Shown here: positions 25,118 to 33,598 of the stretch, piece after piece | Position numbering within the stretch: the first letter of the stretch is position 1 | Layout of the letters: every line of letters starts with the position of its first letter | Origin: Amycolatopsis iheyensis | GTDB lineage: Bacteria > Actinomycetota > Actinomycetes > Mycobacteriales > Pseudonocardiaceae | Assembly: GCF_024703995.1 (NCBI RefSeq) | Contig: NZ_JAMXQV010000030.1 | Location: 1-64,000, forward strand | Reading direction: 5' to 3' | Length of the DNA: 64,000 nucleotides | The notes under the pieces: model-generated | Databases searched by the model: none | Told to the model about the DNA's origin: nothing | The model's input: only the letters and a program-made list of their open reading frames with translations | Position numbers and translations under genes: made by a program

Positions 25118-25287
25118 AACTCGGTGAGCCCGGCGTGCGCGAACGCCAGCAGCGCGCCGGGCCCGACGAGCAGGCAGAGCCCCAGCCCGCCGAACAACGG
25201 CTCGTCCTTGCGGAGCATCTTCACGAACAGGCCGACCGCGGCGGCGGCGGTGACGGCGAGCAGGGCCAACACGACATGAGGGAGCAA
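25114..25287 (-). CDS. Small membrane protein, unknown function
   Basis: 57 residues with two predicted membrane helices (about 3-22 and 33-52) separated by a short basic/acidic loop, FVKMLRKDEPLF. Start TTG at 25287, supported by GAAGGA 6 bases upstream; no ATG is available. It overlaps the end of the GH35 gene convergently by 4 bases. Family not recognised. Confidence 0.5.
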   Translation of the reverse strand: MLPHVVLALLAVTAAAAVGLFVKMLRKDEPLFGGLGLCLLVGPGALLAFAHAGLTEF

Positions 25288-25345
25288 CGGAAGTCCTTCG
25301 GGCAGCAGTGAACAGACACCGGGGGGCCGGTGCCGGGGAACGGGT

Positions 25346-25639
25346 TCAGCTGGCGAAGGACGGTGGTGCGCGGGTGTGCCGGGAGGTCGGCGGCGCGATC
25401 GCCGGTGGCGCCTCGGCGGTGCGCTCGACCCGCGAGCGCGACGAGGCCGGGGGAGCGCCGGGCGAAGCCGGGGTGACCGCCCACGGGAGCGGAGTGGCCG
25501 CCGGCGTGCGCGGGGTGGCCTGGCGGCCGGACACGACGTCGTGCGTCTGCGGCGCGGCCACAGCCGGGCCGTCGGGGACCGGCGTCCACGCGCCGAGCGC
25601 GGGCGCGCCGGTGAGGAAGAGCAGGACAGCAAGCAGCAA
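25346..25639 (-). CDS. Small secreted Pro/Ala-rich protein, uncertain
   Basis: 97 residues starting at a possible TTG. The N-terminus LLLAVLLFLTGAPALGA looks like a signal peptide, with a preceding basic stretch (RWHRRLG) in the same frame but no clear start codon. The rest is low-complexity and rich in Pro, Ala, Thr and Ser. It may be a real secreted protein with an unassigned start, or a GC-rich spurious frame. Confidence 0.35.
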   Translation of the reverse strand: MLLAVLLFLTGAPALGAWTPVPDGPAVAAPQTHDVVSGRQATPRTPAATPLPWAVTPASPGAPPASSRSRVERTAEAPPAIAPPTSRHTRAPPSFAS

Positions 25640-25704
25640 CCCGAGACGGCGATGCCACCTCGGGTTGCGGTGCTGTCCGTATCGTCCGATGTGGTCAGGC
25701 TACC

Positions 25705-26904
25705 TCAGCCACCGCCGTAGGTGGCTTGGGTGACCGCGAAGACGTTGCGGCTGCCCGCGCCCTCCTGCAGCGACCACAGCAGGTCGGCGCTCGTGGCGTC
25801 CTCCCAGTAGGAGAGGCTCTCCCCGCTGCCCACCCAGGAGAACGTGGCCGGCCCGCCCGAGGACGTCCAGTAGTAGAGCTTCTTCTGGCCGGAGGAGTTG
25901 AACCACCACCGGCCGTTGTGCGACGCGACGCCGTTGAGGTTGTACCAGGGCAGCTGCAGGGCCTGGCTCGCGGTCGTCGTCGCGGCGAACGTCGTGGCGC
26001 CCGCGGCGAACGGGAACCGGACCGCCCGCGGCGCCCGGTTCGGGTAGGCCGTGCAACCCGACTGGCAGGTGTACTCCGCCATCACGATCGACTTGCTCAC
26101 CCGGTCCAGCGAGATCGACGACCAGGCGAGGTTCGTGCCCGAGGTCGTCTTCGCCGTGATCGTGCCGACCTGCGGCAGGACGTAGGCGTAGTTGTGGGCG
26201 TAGTACACGCTGCCGGACTGGTGGCCGATCTGGCCGGCCGTGCCGCCGGTGTTCGTCTTGAGGATCTTGCGCATGTCGAACACGCGCATGCCGTGCCCGG
26301 TGTCGGCGACGTAGAGGTAGTCGCCGTACCAGGAGACCCCGCCCGCGTGGATCGGGATGTCCTTGAAGTCCGGCGCCGCCGCGGTCCCGGTCGGCTCGAC
26401 GAGCAGCACCTTGCGGTACTTGTTCGGGTAGGTCGCGTCCCAGTCGACCAGGGTGATCCGGCTGCGGGCCTGGTCGCCGCCGCAGCCGTCCTTCGTGTAC
26501 CAGCTGACCAGCACGAGCTGGTGCCCGTCGTAGTTGCCGCTGTCGGCCGTCCCCACCGCGTCGCGGCTGGTGGTGATGCCCTGCGGGTAGTTCGCGCAGT
26601 CGGAGTTGTCGCCGCTGTCGAACCGGAAGCCGGTCGAGAGCCCGGCGACGGAGAACGACGACGGCAGCGCGGTGCGGTCGTGGTTGGCGTTGTCCATCAC
26701 GGTGTGGACGGCCGCGGTCCCGAGCGTCGACACGAGCGCGCTGTTGACGGCGTCGTAGTGGTGGTAGTCGGCGGAAAGCGTGTACTGGCTCGCGGGCAAC
26801 GCGGTCGGCCCGGCCGCGGCGACGGCGGCCGCCGGCGCGACGAGCAGTCCCGCGAGGATCGCGGCCGCCGAAGCGGCACGGGTGAGTGGACGGCGCAGTG
26901 ACAT
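25705..26904 (-). CDS. Secreted protein of unknown function, beta-propeller-like
   Basis: 399 residues with a signal peptide (about 1-29, RRPLTRAASAAAILAGLL then AVAAAG). The mature part contains repeated aromatic/Gly strands suggestive of a propeller, for example VSWYGDYLYVADTGHGMRVFD, SGSVYYAHNYAYVLPQVG, NGRWWFNSSGQKKLYYW. Cysteines cluster in SDCANYP, DGCGGD and CQSGC. No catalytic motif recognised; I call it a secreted binding protein only tentatively. ATG at 26904, divergent from the 27010 gene. The longer open frame extending to 28917 on this strand is an antisense artefact. Confidence 0.7.
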   Translation of the reverse strand: MSLRRPLTRAASAAAILAGLLVAPAAAVAAAGPTALPASQYTLSADYHHYDAVNSALVSTLGTAAVHTVMDNANHDRTALPSSFSVAGLSTGFRFDSGDNSDCANYPQGITTSRDAVGTADSGNYDGHQLVLVSWYTKDGCGGDQARSRITLVDWDATYPNKYRKVLLVEPTGTAAAPDFKDIPIHAGGVSWYGDYLYVADTGHGMRVFDMRKILKTNTGGTAGQIGHQSGSVYYAHNYAYVLPQVGTITAKTTSGTNLAWSSISLDRVSKSIVMAEYTCQSGCTAYPNRAPRAVRFPFAAGATTFAATTTASQALQLPWYNLNGVASHNGRWWFNSSGQKKLYYWTSSGGPATFSWVGSGESLSYWEDATSADLLWSLQEGAGSRNVFAVTQATYGGG

Positions 26905-26980
26905 GAGACCCCCAGTAGTCCGATCAATGCCCGGGGAACACGCTAGGCCCGCGGTGGGTGAATCCGCAACAGCCGCGTTC

Positions 26981-27003
26981 TTGTCGGTGGGGCCCGCTAC
27001 GGT
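26981..27003 (+). promoter_or_regulatory. PafBC/RecA-NDp-type promoter candidate
   Basis: TTGTCGGTG (26981-26989), an exact 8-base spacer and TACGGT (26998-27003) match the mycobacterial DNA-damage promoter pattern tTGTCRgtg-N8-TAnnnT. The GTG start follows 6 bases after the -10 box, giving a leaderless transcript. Confidence 0.6.
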
Positions 27004-27009
27004 CGCGGG

Positions 27010-28944
27010 GTGACGATGCCGGTGATCCTCGAAGAGGACGAATACCTGCCCGAGTACGGGACTTTGGTGATCCGTGACCGCTACGACGCCGCCGGGTCGG
27101 CGCCGTTGGCCAACGAGCTGCTCGGCGAGCTGGCGACCGAGGCGCTCTCGGGCACGGTCGCGACGGCCGGCGACGGCTGGGTGCACGGCCACGCCGGCGA
27201 CCCGTTCCAGGCGGTGCGCCTCGAAGCGCACGACGAGCCACCCCCGATCGTGCTCGAGGAGTGGGAGGACGTCGTCGAGTCGCCGTTCCACAGCCGCAGC
27301 GGCCGGGTCGCCCTCGGCTACCTCACCGGCGGGGAGAGCCAGGAGACGCTGGAGCTGCGCCACCGCGGCCTGTTCCGGGTGCGGGTCGCGCGCCGCGCGG
27401 CCGCGGACGAGGAGGAGGGCGACGTCTGGCTGGTGCAGTTCTGGCCTGCGGCCGACCCGGGCTCGCCCCGGTGGGTGCGCCGGACCCGGCCGGCGGTGCT
27501 CACGCCGAGCTCGGGCTGGCACGAGGTGCTCGGCTACCACGTGATGTCGGCGGCGTGGACGGCCGCCGGCCCCGGCGCGCCCCGGCCGGCCGGCTGGCTC
27601 GACGAACCGCTGCGCGGCGACCCGCCGGACGCGGCGATCTGCGCGCAGCTGGGCGTCGCGCAACCGGCGTCGCAACGGGACGCGGTCGCACTGCTGGTCG
27701 CGGCCGGGGTGCTGGTCGAAGACGGCGAAGGACACCGCTTCGCCGAGCCCCAGCCGTTCGCCGCCGAGCGGCTGGACCTGCCGGCCGCGCTGTCGGTCCA
27801 GGTCGAGCGGGCGGCGGCGAACGCCCGGTACACGTGGGCCGCGGCCGACCTCACCAGCGTCGCCGCGTGGGGCGACCCCGCGCCGGTCGAGGACCTCGCC
27901 GAGCGGCTGCTCGTCGAACCGGGCGACGTGCCCGGGTTGCTCGCGTACGCGGAGTCGACCGGGCTCGTGCGCCACGTCGAAGGCGGGATTGCCGCACTGC
28001 CGCGGCGCGTGCCGGAGCCGGTGTCCGTGCCGGTCCCGGTGGTGCGGCGGCCCCGCGCGGCGAACCCGGCCACGTTCGAGGGCGCGCCACCGCGGGCGGG
28101 CGTCGTCGCCCGGAACGGCGATGTGGTCGTGTGGCGCATGGGCGAGGCGGTGGTGTTCGGGCACAGCCCGGACGAGTACCGCTACCGCGCCCACGAGACG
28201 CTGACCGGGATCACGGTGGCGACGTCGGCCGGCCCGGGGATGCTGTTCCGCTGGGACGGCACCGCCGAACGGCTGCCGGCCGACCTCGGGAGCCACCCGG
28301 TGCGCAGTGCCGACGGGCGGTACCTCGCCGGCGTCGAGCACCACGTCGGCCGCCGGTCGTGGGACCGGCCGCACCTGCTGGACGTCACGACCGGCGAAGT
28401 CGCGAGCCTGCCGCAGACCGAGGGGCTGACCCGCCGCGCGCTGGCGGTGGTGGACGGCGAGCTGTACTACGCGGACGACAGCGGGGCGTACCGCTGGCGG
28501 CCCGGCACCGAGCCCGTGCCGGTCGCGGCCGCCCAGGTCGACCCGCTGTCCGGCGCGACGCTGGAGCGTTCGGCGGCCGACGTGGTCCACCACGCGCCGG
28601 ACGGCACCCGCAGGGAGGTCCCGACCGACCGCCCGTACGAGCTGGCCCCGGGCGGCGAGCGGCTGTACGCGTTCCAGTACGCACCGCCGTCGGTCTGGCT
28701 GATCGAGGACGGCGAACCGGAGGAGCACCCGCTGCCCGAGGGCTGCGACCTCAGCACGGCGATCCCGGCGGCCCCGTTCTGGGAGACCCCGTCGACGATG
28801 GTGTTCAGCCACGAGCGCGGCGGCCGCACCCGGCTGGTGCGCTGGCACCTGCCGACGGGCCGGTTCGACCACTTCGACCTCCCACCCCTGACGGGCTACC
28901 GCCCGTTCCCCATCCACCCGATCCTCCGCGACGTCTCACATTGA
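27010..28944 (+). CDS. Large cytoplasmic protein of unknown function
   Basis: 644 residues, no signal peptide or membrane helix. The N-terminal half is acidic and helical/beta mixed (EDEYLPEYGTLVIRDRYDA; EDVVESPFHSRSGRVALGYL, in part). The C-terminal half (about 370-635) has repeating short strands with GDVVVWRMGEAVVFG, VDGELYYADDSGAYRWRPG and ERLYAFQYAPPSVWLIEDG, resembling WD/PD40-like propeller blades. The family is not recognised. GTG at 27010 is favoured by the promoter spacing; an ATG two codons later is the alternative. A damage-type promoter is the only functional hint. Confidence 0.7.
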   Translation: MTMPVILEEDEYLPEYGTLVIRDRYDAAGSAPLANELLGELATEALSGTVATAGDGWVHGHAGDPFQAVRLEAHDEPPPIVLEEWEDVVESPFHSRSGRVALGYLTGGESQETLELRHRGLFRVRVARRAAADEEEGDVWLVQFWPAADPGSPRWVRRTRPAVLTPSSGWHEVLGYHVMSAAWTAAGPGAPRPAGWLDEPLRGDPPDAAICAQLGVAQPASQRDAVALLVAAGVLVEDGEGHRFAEPQPFAAERLDLPAALSVQVERAAANARYTWAAADLTSVAAWGDPAPVEDLAERLLVEPGDVPGLLAYAESTGLVRHVEGGIAALPRRVPEPVSVPVPVVRRPRAANPATFEGAPPRAGVVARNGDVVVWRMGEAVVFGHSPDEYRYRAHETLTGITVATSAGPGMLFRWDGTAERLPADLGSHPVRSADGRYLAGVEHHVGRRSWDRPHLLDVTTGEVASLPQTEGLTRRALAVVDGELYYADDSGAYRWRPGTEPVPVAAAQVDPLSGATLERSAADVVHHAPDGTRREVPTDRPYELAPGGERLYAFQYAPPSVWLIEDGEPEEHPLPEGCDLSTAIPAAPFWETPSTMVFSHERGGRTRLVRWHLPTGRFDHFDLPPLTGYRPFPIHPILRDVSH

Positions 28945-29009
28945 GACCTGCGCGAGCCGCCGGACCTGCTGTGCTCACCAGGGCCGGCCGAGTCGAAGGG
29001 ACCGTTCAG

Positions 29010-29165
29010 ATGACCGAGCACGCCGAGTTCGAACCCGGGGCGGAGGAGCACCAGGGGTGTCTCGAACACGCCCGCCGCGTGTTGGCGCCGGCCGGGTGGG
29101 TGGTCGAGACGGAGGGACGTCAGCTGGTGCGCCCGGGTGTCGAGGAGGGGGTGGAGCCGAGGTAG
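29010..29165 (+). CDS. Small acidic hypothetical protein
   Basis: 51 residues rich in Glu (EFEPGAEEHQGCLEHARRVL and VVETEGRQLVRPGVEEG). ATG at 29010 follows an AAGGGACC stretch at a plausible distance. It begins 66 bases after the preceding gene and overlaps the convergent small secreted gene by 46 bases. No family is recognised; it could be spurious. Confidence 0.35.
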   Translation: MTEHAEFEPGAEEHQGCLEHARRVLAPAGWVVETEGRQLVRPGVEEGVEPR

Positions 29166-29368
29166 GTGACGGTCGCCGGGCTCGGGACCCGGATGGTGTG
29201 GCAGGTCGTGAGGTGTCGTGCGTGGGTGCAGTGGATGTGCGTGCGTGTCTCGAGCTTGCGGACCACCCGGATCTTGCCCACCGGGACGGCTTCCGCCACC
29301 GGGACGGCTTCCGCCACCGGGACCGGTGGGGTCAGGAACACCACCAAGGCGACCGCGCACCACCGCAT
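29120..29368 (-). CDS. Small secreted protein with six-residue duplication
   Basis: 82 residues. A strong ribosome site (GGAGGAGGGAC) precedes the ATG at 29368. N-terminal signal MRWCAVALVVFLTPPVP is followed by VAEAVP twice (from an 18-bp DNA duplication) and a His/Cys-containing mature part (THIHCTHARHLTTCHTIRVP). The two cysteines could form a disulfide. Function unknown. The good RBS and signal peptide support a real gene despite its size. Confidence 0.55.
   Translation of the reverse strand: MRWCAVALVVFLTPPVPVAEAVPVAEAVPVGKIRVVRKLETRTHIHCTHARHLTTCHTIRVPSPATVTYLGSTPSSTPGRTS
29283..29318. repeat. 18-bp tandem duplication, two copies
   Basis: GGGACGGCTTCCGCCACC occurs twice head to tail (29283-29300 and 29301-29318) and a third copy begins with GGGACC. 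Being 18 bases, it adds six residues without breaking the frame of the small secreted gene. Confidence 0.85.
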
Positions 29369-29463
29369 CGCCGTCCCTCCTCCCCGTACCGCCCGCTCCT
29401 GGTGGTCAATCTGGCGCGCTGCCGTAGCAGGACCGTTGAATCCGCTGGTCACCGCCGGCTGAG

Positions 29464-29469
29464 TAGGGT
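29464..29469 (+). promoter_or_regulatory. Putative -10 box for BTAD regulator
   Basis: TAGGGT ends 6 bases before the GTG at 29476, the leaderless geometry seen repeatedly in this window. A -35 box at normal spacing is not evident. Confidence 0.35.
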
Positions 29470-29475
29470 GATCGG

Positions 29476-32187
29476 GTGAGCGTGGAGTTCAGGCTGCTGG
29501 GGACCGTCGAGGCGTACTTCGGCGGCCGGGTGCTCGACATCGGCCCGGTGCGGCAGCGCTGCGTGCTCGTCGCCCTGCTCGTCGACGCCAACGAGGTCGT
29601 GCGGGCCGACCAGCTCGTCCACCGGGTCTGGGGTGACCGGCCGCCGTTGCGGGGCAAGGAAACCCTGCGGACCTACCTCGCCCGGCTGCGGCGCGCGCTG
29701 GCCGTCGACCCCGGGATCGAGATCGGGCGGCGGTCCGGGGGTTACGTCCTCACCATCGACCCGCTCGCGGTCGACCTGCACCGCTTCCGCGACCTCGTCG
29801 GCCGCGCTCGCGACGGCGGGGGCGCCGAACTGCTCGAAGCGGCCCGCGGGCTCTGGCGTGGCGAGGTCTTCGCCGGGCTCGACACGCCGTGGATCACCAC
29901 GGTTCGGGCGGCCGTCGAAGCGGAGCTCGTCGCCGTCGACCTCGAGCTGATCGACGCGCGGCTCGAGCGGGGCGCCCACCGCGACCTGCTGCCCGAGCTG
30001 ACTTCGCTGGCCGCGGCCCGGCCGTGGGACGAACGGGTGGCCGGGCAGCTGATGCTCGCGCTCTACCGCAGCGGCCGGCAGGCCGACGCCCTGGAGCACT
30101 ACCAGGGGATCCGCGCCCGGCTGGCCGACGAGCTGGGCGCCGACCCGAGCCCGCCCCTGCGGCGGCTGCACCAGCAGGTCCTGGCCAACGATCCCGCGCT
30201 GGACCAGCCCGGCGCCCAACGGGTGCCGCGGCAGCTGCCGGCGGCGCCGCGGACCTTCACCGGCCGCTCGGCCGAGCTCGCCCGGCTGGACGAAGCCGGG
30301 CTCGGGAGCGCGGTCGTGCTGTCGGCCATCGGGGGCGCCGGTGGCGTCGGCAAGACCTGGCTGGCCCTGCACTGGGCCCACCGGAACCTGGCCCGGTTCC
30401 CCGACGGCCAGCTGTACGCGGACCTGCGCGGCTTCGACGCCTCCGGCACGCCCGCGACGACGTCGGTGTTGATGCGCGGGTTCCTCGAGGCGCTGGGCGC
30501 GGAAGCGATCCCGCAGGACGGCGCGGCGCGGGCCGCGTTGTACCGCAGCCTGCTCGCCGGCCGCCGGATGCTGCTCGTGCTCGACAACGCGAAGGACAGC
30601 GACCAGGTCGTCCCGCTGCTGCCGGGCGGCGAGGCCTGCCTGGTGCTGGTGACCAGCCGGAGCCAGCTGAACGGGCTCGTCGTGCGCCACGGCGCGCAGC
30701 CGGTCGAGCTGGACGTCCTGCCCGCGGCCGAGGCCCGCGAGCTGCTGGCCCGGCACATCGGCGCCGAGCGGCTGGCCGCCGAACCCGAGGCCACCGGCGA
30801 GCTCCTGCGCTGGTGCGGTGGGCTGCCGCTGGCCCTGGGCATCGTCGGCACGCGGATCGCGCGGCGGCCGGGGACGGCGTTGGCCGCGTTCGTCCAGGGC
30901 GTCGCGGAAGAGTCCGCGCGGCTCGACGTCCTCGACGGCGGCGAGCTGAGCGTCGACCTGCGGGCGGTGTTCGGGTGGTCCGCCGACGCGCTGGAGCCGG
31001 CGCAGGCCGAGCTTTTCGCACTGCTCGGCCTGGCGCCCGGGCCGGACATCGGCCTGGCCGCCGCGGCGGCGCTCGGCGGGCTGGAACCGCCTGCGGCGCA
31101 GGAGATCCTGGACGCCCTCGTCGAGACTTCGCTGCTGCACGAGCACCGGCCGGGCCGCTACCGCATGCACGACCTGCTGCGCCTGTTCGCCGCCGAGCGG
31201 GCCCGCGACGCGAGCCGGCGGGACGCGGCGCTGCGGCGGCTCGTCGGCCACTACCGCGACACCGCCTACGCCGGCGACCGCCTGCTCGCCCCGGGCCGGC
31301 CGCCGCTGAGGCCCGACGAGCCCGCGACACCGTTCGAGGACCACACCGCCGCCCTGGCGTGGTTCGAGGCCGAGCACGCGTGCCTGCTCGCCGCGCAGGC
31401 GACCGCCGGCGAACGCGAGTGGCACCCGTTCGTGTGGGAGCTGGCCTGGGCGACCGAGACGTTCCACGCGCGGCGCGGCTACGGCGAGCCGAGGCTGGCC
31501 GCGTGGGAGGCGGGGCTCGCCGCGGCCACCCGCGCGGGGAACGCCGGGATCGAGATCCTGGCGCACCGCTTGCTGGGCAACGCTTCCGCCTTCGCCGGGC
31601 GGACGCGGGACGCGTTCGGCCACCTGGCCGAGGCCCTCGCGATCGCCGAACGCACCGGCGACGCGATCGCCCGGGCCGACACGCACGGCGCGCTGGCCGT
31701 CGCCCACGAGTCGACCGGCGACCTCGAGCCGGCCCTGCGGCACGCGATCAGCGCGCTCGAGCTGTTCTCGGCCGGCCGCGAACCGGTGCGGACGGCGAAC
31801 ACCCACAACATGGTGGGCTGGTTTTCCGCGCGGCTGGGCCACTACGCGCGGGCGGAGGAGCACTGCCGGGCCGCGCTGGCGCTCTGCGAAAGCCACGGCG
31901 ACCGCGCGGGTGTGGCGCACGCGGTGCACAACCTGGGCTACACGGCGTTCGAGACCGGCGATCACGAGCAGGCGGCGGCCCACTACGAGCGGGCCGCGAG
32001 CCTGCTGCACGAACTCGGCCACACCTACTACGAGGCGGACGCCCTCGACCGGCTCGGCCAGGCCCGGGCCGCCCTGGGCCGCGCCGACGACGCCCGAACT
32101 GCTTGGCGGCAAGCGCTTCCGCTGCTGAAGGCGCAGCGGCGAGCGGGCGACGTCGAGCGCGTCGAAGCCCGGCTCGAGGACCGGTGA
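29476..32187 (+). CDS. AfsR/SARP-like regulator with BTAD, NB-ARC and TPR domains
   Basis: 903-residue multidomain transcriptional regulator. OmpR-type winged helix about 1-97 (LGTVEAYFGG... YLARLRRALA... GGYVLTID). BTAD about 100-240 (RFRDLVGRARD, ALEHYQGIRARLADELG). NB-ARC ATPase about 255-520 with P-loop GGAGGVGKT (286-294), RRMLLVLDNAKD and the GLPLAL motif. C-terminal TPRs about 650-890 (GDHEQAAAHYERAASLLHELG). Such proteins activate antibiotic or development genes after ATP-driven oligomerisation. GTG at 29476 has TAGGGT 6 bases upstream, suggesting a leaderless transcript. No biosynthetic cluster adjoins it. Confidence 0.93.
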   Translation: MSVEFRLLGTVEAYFGGRVLDIGPVRQRCVLVALLVDANEVVRADQLVHRVWGDRPPLRGKETLRTYLARLRRALAVDPGIEIGRRSGGYVLTIDPLAVDLHRFRDLVGRARDGGGAELLEAARGLWRGEVFAGLDTPWITTVRAAVEAELVAVDLELIDARLERGAHRDLLPELTSLAAARPWDERVAGQLMLALYRSGRQADALEHYQGIRARLADELGADPSPPLRRLHQQVLANDPALDQPGAQRVPRQLPAAPRTFTGRSAELARLDEAGLGSAVVLSAIGGAGGVGKTWLALHWAHRNLARFPDGQLYADLRGFDASGTPATTSVLMRGFLEALGAEAIPQDGAARAALYRSLLAGRRMLLVLDNAKDSDQVVPLLPGGEACLVLVTSRSQLNGLVVRHGAQPVELDVLPAAEARELLARHIGAERLAAEPEATGELLRWCGGLPLALGIVGTRIARRPGTALAAFVQGVAEESARLDVLDGGELSVDLRAVFGWSADALEPAQAELFALLGLAPGPDIGLAAAAALGGLEPPAAQEILDALVETSLLHEHRPGRYRMHDLLRLFAAERARDASRRDAALRRLVGHYRDTAYAGDRLLAPGRPPLRPDEPATPFEDHTAALAWFEAEHACLLAAQATAGEREWHPFVWELAWATETFHARRGYGEPRLAAWEAGLAAATRAGNAGIEILAHRLLGNASAFAGRTRDAFGHLAEALAIAERTGDAIARADTHGALAVAHESTGDLEPALRHAISALELFSAGREPVRTANTHNMVGWFSARLGHYARAEEHCRAALALCESHGDRAGVAHAVHNLGYTAFETGDHEQAAAHYERAASLLHELGHTYYEADALDRLGQARAALGRADDARTAWRQALPLLKAQRRAGDVERVEARLEDR

Positions 32188-32217
32188 GCCCGCGGCGGGG
32201 ACCCGCCCGCCGCGGGC
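32188..32217. terminator. Strong bidirectional terminator hairpin
   Basis: A 12-bp perfect G+C stem (32188-32199 with 32206-32217) and a 6-base loop sit directly after the BTAD stop and before the convergent secreted gene. There is no T-tract, as is common in high-GC actinobacteria. Confidence 0.75.
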
Positions 32218-32223
32218 GCCGGG

Positions 32224-33174
32224 TCACCAGCTCGACGGGACGTAGGCCCAGCCGAGGTAGTCGGAGCGCTGCGCGTACGTGCTCGTCTGGTACACCGACG
32301 GGCCGGTGCTGATCGCGACACCGCCGCCGAGGGCGAGCATGATGTGGCCGTTGCTCGTGGTGCTGGTGAAGAAGACCGCGGTGCCGGCCGGCGCGACCGA
32401 GCCCTTGTGGATGCGGCCGTTGTTCTTCTGCCACTGGTAGTGCGTGGTGGCGCTGGCGAACCGGCCGCTGGTGCCGAACGCGCGCTCGACGAACAGCTCG
32501 CACTGGTTGTTCCAGTCCGTGTGCCCCAGCCGCGCCTTGGCGAACGCGATCGCGCTGCTCGCCCGCGGGTCGGCCGCGTCGGTCGAGCCACCCGGCTTGA
32601 GGCCGTCGGTGTCGCAGTGCGGGACACCGGCGACGAAGCCTTCCGTGCCCGTCTTGACGAACTCGTCCGGCACCCACAGGTTGTCGCTGGTGAAGTCCCA
32701 GATCTCGTCCTTCGCCGTGGCCTGGCAGACCACCGGCACCGACGCGCCGTTCAGGTACTTGTCCGCGACGCTGCCGGCCGCGTCCGCCGCGTCACCCTTC
32801 TTCGCGCGGCCGTTGAGGTCCGCCTTCGCCGGGAACGCGTGCGGCGTCGTGCACTGCGGCGCCACCATCGACGTCGAGCCGGTCTTGACGTAGGCGTCCG
32901 GGATCCACAGCCCGTCCGTGGTCAGGTCCCAGATGCTGCTGCCACCGTAGGCCGGGCCGCTGTCCTGGCACGCCAGGGTCACCGACGTGCCCGAGGCGTA
33001 CATGTTCGCGATGCGCTGCGCGCCCACCGCGACGTCGGGGTCCTTGACCGTCCGACCGTCCACAGTGGTCGTGACCGGGTAGGTCGAGGCGGCCTGGGCG
33101 GCGGGGGCGGCGAGCCCGGTCAGCGCGACGCCCAGCCCGATGGTCGCGACCGCCGCCTTGAGTGTGGTTCTCAC
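32224..33174 (-). CDS. Secreted SH3-like/CHAP-type putative cell-wall hydrolase
   Basis: 316 residues. Signal peptide about 1-28 (AAPAAQA). Two similar modules follow: IWDLTTDGLWIPDAYVKTG (81-99) and IWDFTSDNLWVPDEFVKTG (158-176), each with a cysteine pair, resembling bacterial SH3-like wall-binding repeats. The C-terminal domain (about 205-316) has WNNQCELFVERAFG (Cys225) and NGHIMLALGGG (His277), the Cys/His arrangement of NlpC/P60-CHAP amidases. Probably acts on peptidoglycan; activity is inferred from the motif only. Confidence 0.75.
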   Translation of the reverse strand: MRTTLKAAVATIGLGVALTGLAAPAAQAASTYPVTTTVDGRTVKDPDVAVGAQRIANMYASGTSVTLACQDSGPAYGGSSIWDLTTDGLWIPDAYVKTGSTSMVAPQCTTPHAFPAKADLNGRAKKGDAADAAGSVADKYLNGASVPVVCQATAKDEIWDFTSDNLWVPDEFVKTGTEGFVAGVPHCDTDGLKPGGSTDAADPRASSAIAFAKARLGHTDWNNQCELFVERAFGTSGRFASATTHYQWQKNNGRIHKGSVAPAGTAVFFTSTTSNGHIMLALGGGVAISTGPSVYQTSTYAQRSDYLGWAYVPSSW

Positions 33175-33349
33175 TTTTCCTCCAGAGGGATTCCGTGCCG
33201 CGATCGTCGGCGGCGGCCGTACAAGAGGCGTACAAGCGAGCCGGGCCGGCTAGTACTTTCCGCCTATCCACCCGTCCCCGAAGATCGGATGTGCGGGCCC
33301 GCGAAACCGGCGATCGTGAAGCGAGACACCGGACGTGAGGAGAACACCG

Positions 33350-33598
33350 ATGCACCCCGCCGCCCTGATCAAAGGTCACGAGCAAGTCTGGTCGTGGCTC
33401 GCGCTCGGCGTGACCGGCGCCGTCCTGCTGGCCTTCGTCGTGCTGTTCCTGGCCGCCCTGATCAGCATCCTCGGCTCGCGGCTGACCGGCGGCATGAAGC
33501 TCGTCTGGGTGATCTTCGCCTTCTGCGCGCCGTTCCTGGGCAGCCTGCTGTGGTTCGCCTTCGGCCGCCGCGACGCGTACACGCCGGTGCGCCGATGA
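33350..33598 (+). CDS. PLDc_N-type small membrane protein
   Basis: 82 residues with two membrane helices (about 13-40 and 49-70) of the phospholipase-D-nuclease N-terminal type (PLDc_N): LAALISILGSRLTGGMKLVWVIF in part, and PFLGSLLWFAFGRRDA. ATG at 33350 follows GAGGAGA; a GTG five codons earlier is the alternative. Its stop overlaps the ABC ATPase start (ATGA), so it leads the exporter operon and may be a small accessory subunit. Confidence 0.75.
   Translation: MHPAALIKGHEQVWSWLALGVTGAVLLAFVVLFLAALISILGSRLTGGMKLVWVIFAFCAPFLGSLLWFAFGRRDAYTPVRR

Noticed and set aside
26905..28917. Long minus-strand extension of the 25705 secreted gene
   Set aside because: The part beyond 26904 lies antisense to the 27010 gene and has no similarity. 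The ATG at 26904 is followed by a normal signal peptide.
29476..32187. BTAD regulator as marker of an adjacent antibiotic cluster
   Set aside because: No PKS, NRPS, terpene or RiPP genes lie within this window, so the link is not supported here.
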